Below are positions 49,352 to 61,509 of a stretch of DNA of 64,000 bases, piece by piece (position 1 is the stretch's first letter; the number at the start of each line of letters is the position of its first letter). Source of the stretch: Panonychus citri (taxonomy: Eukaryota; Arthropoda; Arachnida; Trombidiformes; Tetranychidae); the NCBI RefSeq assembly GCF_014898815.1, contig NW_026515513.1:310001-374000 (forward strand). The letters run 5' to 3'. The notes beneath the pieces were generated by a model that saw only the letters and a program-made list of their open reading frames with translations, did not search any database and was not told the origin of the DNA. The translations under genes and the position numbers were made by a program.

Positions 49352-50793
49352 CTAACTTTGACCATCCCCTGGATTTATAAGTGGGGCAGTTGGTAAATTA
49401 ATAAAACCTAATGGTAGTTTACTTGAGTAGTTGAGTTTTTTATCGACCTTTTCGAAGTGTTTTGATACTTGGTTAATATAATAACGAAAATAATTTGGTT
49501 TCAAATTTTTGGCAATCAATTGGAGGACGAACGATCGAGAAGGCGATTGAGACATAGTCTTGAGGAAATCGGTCTCATCTTTCGCTGAATTTGTTGATTT
49601 AGCACATGGAGCCTGTTTTTCTAGTCTCTTTAATCGGCGTTCTGCTGATAATCTGGCAAATAAACGATTCCAAACGAGCTGAATTGATGTACAAACAAAT
49701 AAAATGACGAACCAGAACCAAAGGATTACAAATATTTTCTCATTGACGATGTTCATTGGCATGAAACAAAGAGTATCATAGGTTTCGAGTGACCCTGAAG
49801 CTCCAAATTTGTGAAAGCTACACTTGGTCAAGCGGGGAATATTCTAATCAATGGGTCAAAGGTTATATCATCTGAACGGCTTGTATAGTATAACCACTGT
49901 GAACCAAGGCAGATAAATTTACGGCCAAGAAACAAATGAATGAAGATAATTTCACAAATCAAGTGAACAAAGTAAAGAATCTCAGCCTTGACCATTCCAC
50001 CATAGTATTGGTCAGAGATTAATATTGTATCGGCTAAATCTTGAAGTATTTCATTGGCATTATGTTCCGGGAGTTCTTTGAAACCTGGACGTGGTGGTTG
50101 ACCCGATGGTACACTGGTGTGGTCAGTCAAGGAAAATGATAGTTATCGTTACTGATTAGTAGCTGAATATATCTTTTATCCTCAATTGTTTAATCAATTG
50201 AGTTAATCGACCTCTTTCCCTTAATCTCCAGATCATTTTGGGTACAAAGAAAAGGCAACTCTGAAGAAACGAAATGAAAGGTTAGTCCAAATCATCAATT
50301 AGATCACAACGATTACCTGAATCACTAAAATATAGTAAATCCATTGGTAATATTTATGTGGCATTTTAAGGTCACCCTGATGGGGTTTATAAGCTTTAAT
50401 TCCTGGATAAGCGACATCATGACCTGGAACTTCATAATTGTTTCGTCGTATCTCATCAGCCGATTGGATATAACGGTTTACAATAGTAAATGCACCTTCC
50501 ATCCAACAGTAATTGGTCATTTGTTTGGACGATAAACTTTGCGCTGCTGAAGGGATGTCCAAACATTCAATTACATCACCGAAATACTGTTTCATGGTGA
50601 GAAAACTGGTGAAAAAAATCAACATGGCGACTGTAACCGTTGAATGAAGGCTGAATATGTAACTATCAATGGAAACGTGGTCATCCCATTTATTTTTAAT
50701 CGAAACGAGAATCGAAACGATCGGAGCTTTTATCTTCAAATTATCTGTTAAATCTTTTACTGCCGCTGGAATACGATTGATATTGGCTGACAT
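49352..50793 (-). CDS. inx: Innexin gap-junction channel protein (about 430 aa)
   Basis: Innexins form arthropod gap junctions; four membrane spans. Exon 1, 50317-50793 (159 codons), has the first span (STVTVAMLIFFTSFLTMKQYFG), the first extracellular loop with Cys residues and the YYQW motif (MPHKYYQWIYYILVIQ), diagnostic for the family. Exon 2, about 50212-50260, reads SCLFFVPKMIWRLRE. The next coding part, up to about 50113, covers span 3 and IRIFP, then span 4 (NEKIFVILWFWFVILFV). A one-base frame break at the G/C run 49834-49837 separates IRIFP from LTKCSFHKFG; family alignment suggests one missing C. The exon 2/3 junction is also one base off with the best splice sites, so that joint is unresolved. 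The family call is firm. Confidence 0.88.
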
Positions 50794-51519
50794 TTTTCGA
50801 AAATTAATTAATTACACAGTTAAGAGAATCACTGACTAGTTGGTAATCAACTTACAATTGCAATCAGTTAACGAACAATTTACAGTTACAATGTATCTTT
50901 GATTCTTGTCTTGTTTCCCATTGACAATTTTGTCTCTTCAACCTCTTGATTGATTTGCTTTGTTTTCATCTTAATTACAATTAACTTGCTCTTCATAATT
51001 GCAACCAACGCAACGTGATACAATTTAATCTGATTTAGTCAACAGAATTTAATTGCATCTTAATTATTATTACCTGTTAACCTCTGTTTTTGGTTAACTT
51101 TGATTGATTGAGTTTACAACAATCAAGTTGAAAATGTTTACTTTAATTGTGGCTAATTGTTATTATCTATTTCTAGAATCATTAATAGTTAATCAATCTA
51201 TGTATTCACCATAAATGGTTGATTAAATATCGTAATCATTTGTATATAAATTGATTAATCTATTGATTGAATTACTTGAATGTTGTTAATTGTTTGTATT
51301 AAACAACTAATCTACTCAATTGTTTGAATCAGATTTAATTGTTTAGTGAATAATCAAGATGAAATAGTAACATCGTTTACCTTTAATCATTGGAATCAAA
51401 TTGTGAGAGTTGATTGAAAATAAAGATTATTTATTTTTCTTGTTTTATGAATAATAAATATTTTAATTAAGACACTGAGACATAATTAATAAATTAGATG
51501 TTAATTGTTGGGTAACAGA

Positions 51520-52366
51520 TTATTGGTAAGTACCTCGAGGTAAATAAGTACAATCGGTTTGATTAGTGACCTCAATGGTTGAAGGGTAGATACCAAATTC
51601 ATTGGTCAATCGGTTTTGAAGTCGTTGAGTTGTATCGGCATCCAAAGTGTTGGTTCGTGAAAAAATCCATGCGGTTTCTAGATAATTAGGGAACAATTAA
51701 GATTAACAATTAAGAAACAATTTAAATGATGGAAAAGTTGACTTACCATAGGAGAAGAGAGGAGGAACTCCAATACAAGTGTAGGCAGCAGCGTAATTAT
51801 CGTAATCAGTTTCAATGATGTAGAAATTAATTGGTATTGGGATAGCTAAACAATTGTGGATAGAAAATAATTAGTTAATTGTTGATCGAAATTCGTACAA
51901 GATTAATTGTGGTAAACTCACCACTTGAGACCATTGCTAATTCATTTTTTTGTCCTCCTTTGACTCGTTTAGCTGTACCATATTCGGTAGCTCGTTGACC
52001 ACTACAAGGAAATTGAGTGATTAGCAAATTAATCAATCGTAAATTGTAACAATCAAATCAACAATTAACTCACTTCTTTCGGAAAGCGCTGTTGGTAGTG
52101 TTGAAATCACCATCAGGTCGTAAGTCAAAATCAGCGGTTACACAGGTTAATCCATCTTCGGTGAAACCAGTGGTTCGAACGACTTCAAACCATCGACCAC
52201 CAAACTATCCAACAATTAGGTGACAATTAAGCAACTAAATTAAATCTACAGACGACAATTAACTTACCTTGGTAATATCGAAATCGTCACCAACAGTTGG
52301 TGGCTTTGGACATGAAGCACAAAAAGCTGATCCAATGAGAGCGAAGACAAAAAGAGTTGAGAACAT
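51520..52366 (-). CDS. Secreted lipocalin, apolipoprotein D-like (188 aa)
   Basis: Exons: 52268-52366, 52074-52204, 51922-52001, 51747-51845 and 51520-51677; total 567 nt in frame. The N-terminus is a signal peptide (MFSTLFVFALIGSAFCASC). The lipocalin GxW motif is in FGGRWFEVVR; later strands include NFYIIETDYDNYAAAYTC and the C-terminal NRLTNEFGIYPSTIEVTNQ, as in ApoD/insecticyanin-type lipocalins. Cys residues at the start, middle and end fit the family's disulfides. Expected role: extracellular carrier of small hydrophobic ligands; the ligand is unknown. Adjacent to an intracellular lipid carrier (FABP) on the same strand, which may be coincidence. Confidence 0.88.
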
Positions 52367-53637
52367 TTTTCTTTTTAATTGATTAACTTAAATTGCAAAT
52401 CAAATTAATTCCAATTGTTTAATTGATGAATTGATGATCTTTAATTGTTAAGTTTCTGTTTTTATACTCTTCGTTTTCACTTTGATCTAATTCGGTAGCT
52501 AATCTTGTCAACTGACACACAATTTGAGTTGATAATCAATTGTTTCTGGTTTTCATTTAATTATCACAACTAAATCATTCTAATACAATTAAATTAAATC
52601 ACTAAAGGGAAAAATCCGAGGTATTATTAATAATTAATCATCAATCGAATCACAAAATCAAATCTAACTACCGTACACATGGAAAGGGAATTGTTTTTAT
52701 CTTGAGAGTCGAAAAGTTTATCATTGGTCTGAATACTTTTCGATATTAATTTTTGGACCTTCGAGTTGACCGAAAGTGACCAAAATAGAATCAAATTGTA
52801 GAGCAAAAATTAGAGTAATTAATTGTGCAATTTAGATAATTTCGAGAATTTCCTAGGAAAGTTATATCAATTCGAAGAAGAAAATTATATAACATTGAAT
52901 TTCCATGCAATCAGATTGTCTATGATAATTAATTACTCATAATTAGTCAATTGTTTTTAAATTTTCTAAAATTAGAATGACAATTAAAACATTTCTAACT
53001 CTCATTTAGTTAATTGCCTTAGATAATTAAATTTTTTAGATTAAATTCACAATTAATCGCGAGAAATCAATTAGGTTTACAATCTGATTTAATTATGAGT
53101 CTTAGCACAATTAGTCAAATAATTATCATCAACAATTAGAGATCCAATTTAATTACACCCTCTTATTTTTCCTGGTTAGATTATTGTTAATTATTATTAA
53201 TTACTGTTAGTCAATCTTACTAATTATTTAAACGGAAAAGGAAAGAGTTAATTGCTCTTAAATCAATCTGATTACTAACAATTAGTCTAGTAAAACTTGG
53301 TACAGATTAACTGGATTTACACTATTAGATTAAGTTACAATCTAACAATCAGAAATTTGATCTGATTAATTATAACAATTAATCACTTATTAATGACTCA
53401 AGTGATTTAGACCAATCCAAATAATTATCACAATTAAGTTATTGAAATAACAACAGACACAATTTGATTATAATTAAAAAGTTTCATTTTTATTTTCTTC
53501 AAATCAAAAGATTAACTTTAGTTTCAATTGATTAAAATTTCATAATTAACTAACACAGTTTTAAGTTGATTAAAAATCGTTTATTAATCAACGTGTCGAT
53601 TAACTTGAAAATCAGTTAATTTCAAACAATTAGTTAA
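52367..53637. other. Intergenic, lipocalin promoter side to FABP 3' end
   Basis: 1.3 kb AT-rich spacer rich in AATTAA/TTAATT words; no ORF or structured repeat seen. Confidence 0.4.
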
Positions 53638-54989
53638 TTACTTGGTCACCTTTTTGTAAAGTCGGGTGGCAACAGCGTCTTTGCATGTACAAACCTAATA
53701 GAAGACAAAAAAATACAATTAATTATTAGTTTAGTGATTTAAATGATTACAATTATGATTAAGAATTAGTTGGAAACGATTATGATAATAATTAATTAGT
53801 CATGAACAAAAAAAAATCACAATTAATCATTGATTAAGTATTAATATCTCAACAATACTTGAGATATTTTTTTTTCATTTTCATCCGAGAATCAAAAATT
53901 AATTAAGTGGTTGATTAACTGATTAATTAACTTCACTATCTACCATTAATTGATTGTCACCTTGAGGATGAAAGTTAAGATTGGTTGAAAAGTTGAATTA
54001 ATACTAACAATCAACTTAATTAGGTGATATATTGTACAAATTAAGTGTTACAATTAAGACATTAACAAAAAAATTGAATTAATACAATAATCAGCAAAAA
54101 TTTGATCAGTTAATTGTTCAATTATGAAATTAGTGTGATAACATGATCATGAACAATTAACTGATTAACTCCTATTGTAACCTTTAACCAGACAATCATT
54201 GGGCGTATTGTTTTAAAGTTAATTGTTAGACTCGAAATTATTGATTATCTAATTTTATCATTATTAAATTATTTAATTCGTGCGATAATTAAGCAACAAT
54301 TTAACCTTTGGAATTAGTTAATTAATGATTATTTAAAATACTCACGATCTTCAAGTCATCTCCGTTAAATTCACGGACAATTGTGGCTGGTGGGTCACTT
54401 TTTTGCTCTTGGATTAATTTGTTGCCATCTTGAGTGATTACAGACTAAATTGGAACAATTAAATTGTCATTAATACAATTAAATTACAATTAAGGAAAAG
54501 AAATTTCCCCCAAATTAACGGCAATTAACCAAAAAGGGAAAAATAAAAAAAACAACAAGTTATCCTTAGTTACCAAGACAAACGATCATTAAATTGATAT
54601 TGTTTATCGAATTGAATTTGGTTCAATGAGATGAACAATTATTTAATTGTTGGCCTTACCTTACAAATAATTCCGTCTAATCGTTTCTCTTCAAATTCTT
54701 CACCCAATTTGAATTGAAATTCAGAAGTTTTGAAAGTGGAAACTGATTTGAATGTGAAGGTTCCGTCGTCGGATTTAGATACTTGGAATGAGGGCTTGAG
54801 AGCTCCAGCAGTTTTCCTGAGCATTATTCCAACACCTTAATCATGTTGATAAAGAAAATTAAATTAGCTAATTGTTGATGAAGAGGTTTAATTGTTTACC
54901 AATACGATTTACTCACCTAAAGCTTTAAGGAAATCCTCAAAACCTTCACTGGTTACAAGGTTGTAATCGCCAACAAATTCTGCGGACAT
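53638..54989 (-). CDS. FABP: Fatty-acid-binding protein (4 exons, 134 aa)
   Basis: Exons: 54917-54989, 54660-54835, 54346-54444 and 53638-53694; total 405 nt. The four-exon layout and 134-aa length are classic for cytosolic FABPs (beta-barrel carriers of fatty acids; mite members are group 13 allergens). Family marks: N-terminal FVGDYNLVTSEGFEDFLKAL (helix-turn-helix lid), the FQFKLGEEFEE segment, IVREFNGDDLKI, and the C-terminal ATRLYKKV with the ligand-contacting Arg-x-Tyr. Start ATG at 54987-54989. Confidence 0.93.
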
Positions 54990-55961
54990 TTTTTGATTAT
55001 TGTTTGATGTTAAGGTTAACAATTAAAATGAAATTAATATTAACTTATTGGGGTTAAGATGATTAATGAGCCAATTGAGGTAAAAATGAGCTGATTAAAA
55101 GATGACAAATGAGAGAGAGCGAGAGCGAGAGTCACTAATATGAGAGCCAATTGATGAAGATAACAAAAGTAATGATAATTGTTTGATTACAAGTTACTAT
55201 TAGCTAATGATTAGCACAATTTGAACAACTTGTTGGTGATTAGTTAAGATGATAATTGAATCAATTGAGAATTGAAATGATCACAAAAATCAGCGAAAGT
55301 AAAGAAGAAGACCAAAAGTGAACCTAATGGTTGTCCAACAGTTTGGGAATGAAGAAGTTGCTGAAGATGAGAAAGTTAAGGGAAGAAGAAAGAGGAAGTG
55401 GATGTTGATGATAAGATCTTCATCTTCTTGTTCTTGAAGAAAAAGATGACGATGAAAAGAAGAAAAATAGAAAAAGAGAAAAAGAGAAAAAGATTTACCT
55501 AGAAACAGTAATCGTAATCCTTTAATACTCTAAGGAGATGCAAACCTTTACAGTTGTTGGTTGTTTTTCCTTCACTGACCATTGGTCAGTAGCTGTTACC
55601 GGTCATTGTTGGTTTGATTCGGTCTTTTACCTTGTGAAGGAACGAGTTTCCTTTCAAAAGGAGAGGAGAAAAACCATTTCCATTGATTGTTGTAAAGAAA
55701 ATCAATTGTATCGATCAACTGAAAACCCAAATTATAGTGAAAACAACTAATCGAAAACAATTAGAATATGATTTAGATTCAATTGTTATGAATGATAAAA
55801 GAACCAGAATTTATTGATCATCTTATAGCATCTTAATCATTTGGACTAAGATGAGGTGCTCGATTCACAATCAAAGTTGATGACAATTACATTTAGATTA
55901 GCTAATGGAGTTTAAGTAAAAGTTAATCGTATTTACAATTAGTATTTTTATCAACAATCAG
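54990..55961. other. Intergenic, FABP promoter side
   Basis: About 970 bp. Contains a GAGAGCGAGAGC-type purine tract near 55113 and a perfect inverted repeat ACTGACCATTGGTCAGT at 55574-55590 (7-bp arms), spaced like paired GGTCA half-sites. No gene is supported; an open frame at 55538-55750 shows no domain. Confidence 0.4.
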
Positions 55962-57490
55962 CTAATTAACTTGTTGGGTTATTTTACCCCAAAAATCATC
56001 GAGATTTTTACTCTCGGAAATGCTTCGTATGAATAATCCCCAATTGGCCATTTTGGCCATGGCCATTTCGAGGTTATCGTTTTTTGATTGATCCATTGAT
56101 GATTTAACCCTTTCGATTTCATCTTTGAATCGATCCATGAACTCAATTGTCGTTCTTGAAGGTTCATCGGTATCACCATTGTCCAGATCAACCTTTGACT
56201 CGGTTGGTATTGTTTTCGGGCGCGATTTGATTGTCCAGTCAACGGGAGGCTTATGTGAAGGTAGATAATCAGGATGATTGTGCTTAATTGTTGGAATCTC
56301 TTTGGGAATCATTGGTGTTGGTGGATAATTAGATTTGGTTGGGTATGCACTTCGAGGTGTTAAAGGTTCACGTTCAGGTACTCTTGTTGGATTAACGGGC
56401 TTTGGTTTGAACATTTGCCACCAATTCTTGGGATCATTTTCTGTTAGATTAGTTGAATCATCGTCCGAATCATTCATTGCGGTTCCGTTCATGAATTTAT
56501 TTATTGCACCGAAAAATTTTGACCTTGCATTGTCCATCGCTCCTCTCATACGATCAAATAGATTCCTAGATTGGCCTGAATCCTCATCTGATTGTGGCGC
56601 AATTAAAGAATCAAATTGTTTTGATTTACCTTGATGATAACTTTTACTCGAAACTTGATCCACAGATGAAATTAACTTATCGAAAACTTTTGGTTCAACT
56701 GAGTTGATATAATCCAATTTCGACACTTCGACCTGGTCATCGTTATCATTTTCCACAGAACGGATAACCCGTCGATTATCTGATCTTAAATTACGATTGG
56801 CCTTCGATTCATCGTCAATCAAGTGATAATCGTCGCCATTTAGATTTGATTCCATGGTCATTGCCGATGAAGACGAAGACGAAGATGAAGATGAAGATGA
56901 AGATGATGAACCGATTGTACTGTTATATTTTTTCATCAAATTGTTCCAAGCATCTTTGATACGATCTTTTGTATTCTCCATTTGATTTCGAAGTCGAGTT
57001 GCCAAAGTCGACGAATTAGTTGTACCAGTGGTCGAATCACTTTCACTCGATGATGATTCTTGTAATCGATCCTTAGTTGATTTATCTCTCATTCTCCTCA
57101 TCTGACCCATCATGTCCATCGCCATGTTACTTAATCGCGAAAAAAGTCCGTGAATCATTGACATGAATCCTCGATTACTCGAATCAACCTCCACATCATC
57201 ATTTGATCTTGACCCATACATCCAACCACTTAATTGTGATCTAATCATCTCCATTATTGAATTTAACATTTGCATCATTGAAGATTCATCGACTTCAGGT
57301 ACAGATGACCATTGGCTAACATCACCTTCAGCTGATTGGTGACCATCATTATCTGCAATCGGATTACCTGAAAACAAATTGATTATTCAGAGTAAATTGT
57401 TGTCATTTGATTACTAATTTAGGAAAAATTAAACTCACCAGTGATTATTGTTGAAAAAATTAACACCAATAGTAAATTGAAAAGACTCAT
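55962..57490 (-). CDS. Secreted Ser/Asp-rich orphan protein (485 aa)
   Basis: Exons 57439-57490 and 55962-57367; total 1458 nt in frame. Exon 1 is a hydrophobic signal peptide (MSLFNLLLVLIFSTIITG). The mature part begins GNPIADNDGHQSAEGDV and has Met-rich segments (MMQMLNSIMEMIRSQLSG, MSNMAMDMMGQM-like), Ser runs (a run of about 15 Ser near 56875-56925), acid patches, RR/KR pairs that could be processing sites (e.g. DNRRVIR), and a Pro-rich stretch (PTKSNYPPTPMIPKEIPT). Few Cys. I recognise no domain. Possibly an extracellular matrix, silk-like or salivary component, but that is only a guess. Confidence 0.75.
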
Positions 57491-58287
57491 AGTTGATTGT
57501 TGTTTGTTGTTAATCACTGGAAGACTTAAATTGTTTTGATTGTCAATGGGAATTTAAAGTCAAATTAAAAGTTGATTATGAATCTCACTCAGTTTTCTAG
57601 ATAATTATTTTCATTATTCACTGTTAATTGTTTCACCTCAGTGATTTGATAATTGAGTTTCCCATTGGCTTGTTAATTGCTAATTTAATTGTATTAATCA
57701 AATACGATTGACGCGAATCAATTTGAACCCAATCATTTGTGAAAATTTAAAAATAATCATTTATTTTATTTTACTTTTTTCCTTGTTAATTGTTATTTGT
57801 TTTTTTTAACAATTTAATTAAATCACAGTAAGTTACATTTGCATGATAGTGACTTCTTGGAAAAGGATAATTAGTTGATCAAGTTGATGATTCTGGTGAA
57901 AACAATCAAAATGCTTGAATAGTTGAATATAGATAATATTGAATTGATTAGAATCAAATTGTCATTCATATTGGGTTGAATTAATTAGTTTCATCATCAA
58001 AATTGTTGATGTTTATGATGAATTTTGTTGGTCGTTGGGGGCATCATTTGTTTTCCAGTAGGAGTAACAATTAAACTTAATTTAGTTTAACACAGACGAA
58101 TTGTGTTAATTGGTTATCAGTAGACGATTATAATTGTAACTGATTATCTTCTCGATGTTAATTCATGGCGATGTCGATGGTCAGTCCGTCGAATGGTTGG
58201 TCTATTAGAGTAAAGATGATGACGATAATTAAAGATGCACTTATGATGTGATTAAATTAAGTGATGAGAGAGAGAAAAGGTTATAAA
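57491..58287. other. Intergenic, orphan promoter side to DUSP11 3' end
   Basis: 800 bp AT-rich, nothing further recognised. Confidence 0.4.
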
Positions 58288-58988
58288 TTACCGTCTTAAA
58301 TCATCTTCCAATTTGTATAAGGCATTGACGTAATTTTGTCTTTCAATTTGATGATGTCTTCCAACTCGGAATGTGTTGATTGCTGTTCGAGCGGACATTC
58401 TGTATCTGGTCATCATATATTGACAGATGAGATAACCAGTTCTGTTAACACCGTGGGTACAATGGACACCAATCAATTTATTACGATTGAATCTTAAGAA
58501 ATGATCGACAACTTGGTTGAATGTCGAAATAGCTTGATAATTAGGAAGAGTTCCATGTCCTTGTATTGAAATCTTTCGATAAGATGAACCATAACGAAGC
58601 ACAATCACAGGATCGTAATATTTTGTTGTTGCCGTTAGATCAATGACAAGGCCAATGTCTGGATAGATTCTGAATAGATCATCAAACATGAATCGATCTC
58701 CAACTTGTAAAGGCCATACCGAACTCTCAATCGGAACTTTAAAGGCCACAAACGGACTGTTTGGAATTGGATCTCCATACCTACTGAAACGTAACCACTT
58801 TTCCATTTTGCGTCTTTTGTTACCTCGATTACTGTCAGATGAAAGAATAATTTTAAAAACAATCGATGATTTCACTCGATAATCAATAAAAACGACAATG
58901 TTTCAAGTCTAAAATAATGAACACAACTGATGAATTGTTAAAACACTTTTTACATTTATACTTGTTTTTAAATTACTTACGCGACCAT
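58288..58988 (-). CDS. DUSP11: DUSP11/PIR1-type RNA 5'-phosphatase (183 aa)
   Basis: Exons 58981-58988 (8-nt coding part, ATGGTCGC) and 58288-58831; total 552 nt. The alternative reading without splicing would need a GTG start; the TGACAG acceptor at 58832-58833 joins in frame, giving MVANRGNKRRKMEKW. PIR1 removes gamma and beta phosphates from 5'-triphosphorylated RNAs (Pol III transcripts, small-RNA precursors, viral RNAs). The catalytic loop is HCTHGVNRTG with nucleophile Cys about residue 127; the family blocks FVAFKVPI, LVIDLTATTKYYDP, and RQNYVNALY are present. The long C-terminal tail of the human protein is absent. Divergent from FAM89. Confidence 0.92.
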
Positions 58989-59498
58989 TTTGATGATTCA
59001 AGATAATTGCACTATGGTAAGAAGAGATGAAACAAGAGAAGATAATCCTGAGAACTAAATAGCTTATTAAAAACAATGAGAAATTAATTGTTAATTAGCA
59101 ATAAAAAAAAACAATAAGATTTATAAATAGATTTTCAGATTAGTGAGAAAATTGATTTAGAAGAGTAAACAGATAATAAAACCAACAGATTTAACAACAA
59201 TGATCGATTACTAGATGACGGATAATCTATTTTTGCAAGAGAGGCAAAATTATATCAACTAAATTGATTATAGAAGTGGATTAATTGTAGAGCAATTAAA
59301 AGCCAAATTGAAAAGCTTGAGAATCAAAAAATGAACAAAATGTAAACAATAGAAAGCGACATCTAGAGTAGTAGAACTAAACTAATACAGAAAACCTTTG
59401 GACCTTTAAACTGAATCTCTGAATGAGAGATGAGTCACTTTGTTGTTGTTATTGTTACTCTAATTTGATTCTTTCAATATTTTAGATTTAAATTGATT
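58989..59498. promoter_or_regulatory. Divergent promoter region, DUSP11 / FAM89
   Basis: 510 bp between two genes transcribed away from each other; likely a shared promoter by position. No defined core element seen. Confidence 0.4.
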
Positions 59499-60064
59499 AT
59501 GGATAAAATTCCACCACCACCTAAATCATTAACTTCCTATGATCAGAATTTAAATGAAAACGATAATAAATCAACTCAAGGAAAAGGAAGAGGATCATTT
59601 ACCTATGGATGTAACAATAAACTTGATGAAGAATTGATGAAATTAAGAAGAGAAATGGTAAGTTTGTTGTTTTCTTGATTCTCTTGTGATTATTTTCTCT
59701 CTAATTGTGGTTGATTTAACTAATTTATATACTATTTTAGCCTTTATGTTTTATCGACAATAATCAGGTTGGTTTACGACAATTGGACATGTCGCTTTTG
59801 TCCCAATTAAATGCTCTGAAACAATCGATCTCTGAATATAAAAAGGCTCTTAATGTGATCGTCAATGGAGATGAGGTTGAACATTATGGCGATGGTCAAT
59901 TCAATGGACAGTACAGTTCATCTTTGGTCTCAATGGATCAAGAAAATGATTTACCAGGGGATGAGGATGAAATCGATGGTGATGATGTTATCACTTCGGA
60001 TGACGAAAGGGAAGAAGATGGAGAAGAGGAAAATAGTGAACGTTCATCTGAATCTATTGTCTAA
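59499..60064 (+). CDS. FAM89: FAM89 / LRAP25 family adaptor (151 aa)
   Basis: Exons 59499-59657 and 59768-60064; total 456 nt. The conserved family block spans the intron: LDEELMKLRREMVGLRQLDM and SLLSQLNALKQSISEYK, matching vertebrate FAM89A/B (LRAP25), which links LIMK1 to MRCK kinases at the lamellipodium. The helix carries a Leu heptad. The N-terminus has a Pro run (IPPPPKSL); the C-terminal 60 residues are acidic (DDEREEDGEEENSE). ATG at 59499 is the first in frame. Confidence 0.88.
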
Positions 60065-61509
60065 TCTTCCATCAGCTGATCAGTAGATTCTGAGAAAGAA
60101 AGAAACAATATACTTAATTATTTGATAGAATATTCATTATTTTCATCTTCGATTTTCTTTTCTTAACCATTTTATCACTTTAAACTCACTCAATCAACAA
60201 ATTATTAACATATTATTTAAGTGACGATTCCATTCCAGTGATCAAATATTAATTGATTTTCTTTTCAAATGATTCAGTAAATTAAACTTTTGATCCTCTA
60301 CTGATTCGGAAGATGCCAAACGTTATCATAAAAAATAAATTAAACAACAATTAAAGTCTTCACTGATTAACTGAATTTTCTCTATAATTGATTGAAACTC
60401 ATTGTGAAACTTATTCGGCGCTTTCGTTGACCAGAACGTGTCATTTAACGCTCGATCCACGAATTAAGTGATACAAAGGGGCGAGCGATCAACATGATCG
60501 CTAAGCTTATATGTATGTCTCTCTCTCTCTCTATTAAAATCCTTTTTAACAACAATGTAACTGTTAAACAATACTAATATTTGAAGGATACGAAAAGAAG
60601 AAAAAGTCAAAAGAAAGAGAAAATTTGAAAAAATTATAACTTTTGACCCTCGACCTTCACAACAATGATTCTATTTTTTGTTGGTGCAATTTAAAAGCTT
60701 TCGAATGAGGGTTTCGGTGTCTCTGTAGCACATCAGGTTCTTTCTCAATGTTTGCACCAAAAAAACGTGAATCGTAATAATTGTGTGATTGTGTGATGAT
60801 TACTCGCTAACTGGATTAATCGGTGGTATAATTTATCACCCAAATGGTTGATTATATTGCGAAGTTTTTTAAAATCTCTATTCGCTTTTAATCAAGAGCC
60901 AATTTTAATATTCTCTATGTGAATATTAATTCACTTGTTACAGTTTCCCAACATTTCTAATTAATGTGTTAAATCAATTTGATCCCCTAACACAAATCAC
61001 TTAATCCCATGAATCAATGAAACAACAGTTAATCCATTGTAATGTTTCAATATTAGATTAGGTTACAATTAAAGAAACAATCTATTAGTTTGTTGAAGTT
61101 TTTACCAAATCCATTTAATCCATAAACCGAATCACCAATAACTCTTAAGGCCTACAAAGAAACAGATCAACTTGGTGATCAGTTGTCATTAACCAGAATA
61201 TATTTTTAATCGTTAATCCAATCAACTCACCTTTTGTTTGTTGTTCAGCAATTAATTAATCATCTCTAATCAATTTCAAGAGATCAATTGTTCATTAAAA
61301 CGGTGAACGTGATTTTGGAAGGTTTGAGGAGGAGTTTATAGTTCTGACTGTTTTCTCTTCTCTTTCTTTTTTCTCTTTCTATCTCTTGTTTTTTTTTCGC
61401 TATCATTCAATCACCTTCTTGGAAAATCATTTCAGTGTTTTTCTAATTTAATTCTAATTCTAACAATTAACTTAAATTATTCTCCCTGTTGTCTGTCACC
61501 AATAGAACA
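60065..61509. other. Intergenic, FAM89 to coiled-coil orphan
   Basis: 1.4 kb. A locally GC-richer block (about 60415-60510) includes an inverted repeat AGCGATC-AACAT-GATCGCT (60484-60502) and a (CT)n tract (60520-60532); this may be promoter-related. No ORF of note. Confidence 0.4.

Noticed and set aside
52170..52200. GGTTCGAAC as a tRNA T-loop
   Set aside because: Lies in a lipocalin exon and no acceptor or anticodon stems surround it.
60484..60502. AGCGATC-AACAT-GATCGCT as another member of the hairpin family
   Set aside because: It lacks the GATNNAG core order and has a 5-nt loop; probably a chance or promoter palindrome.
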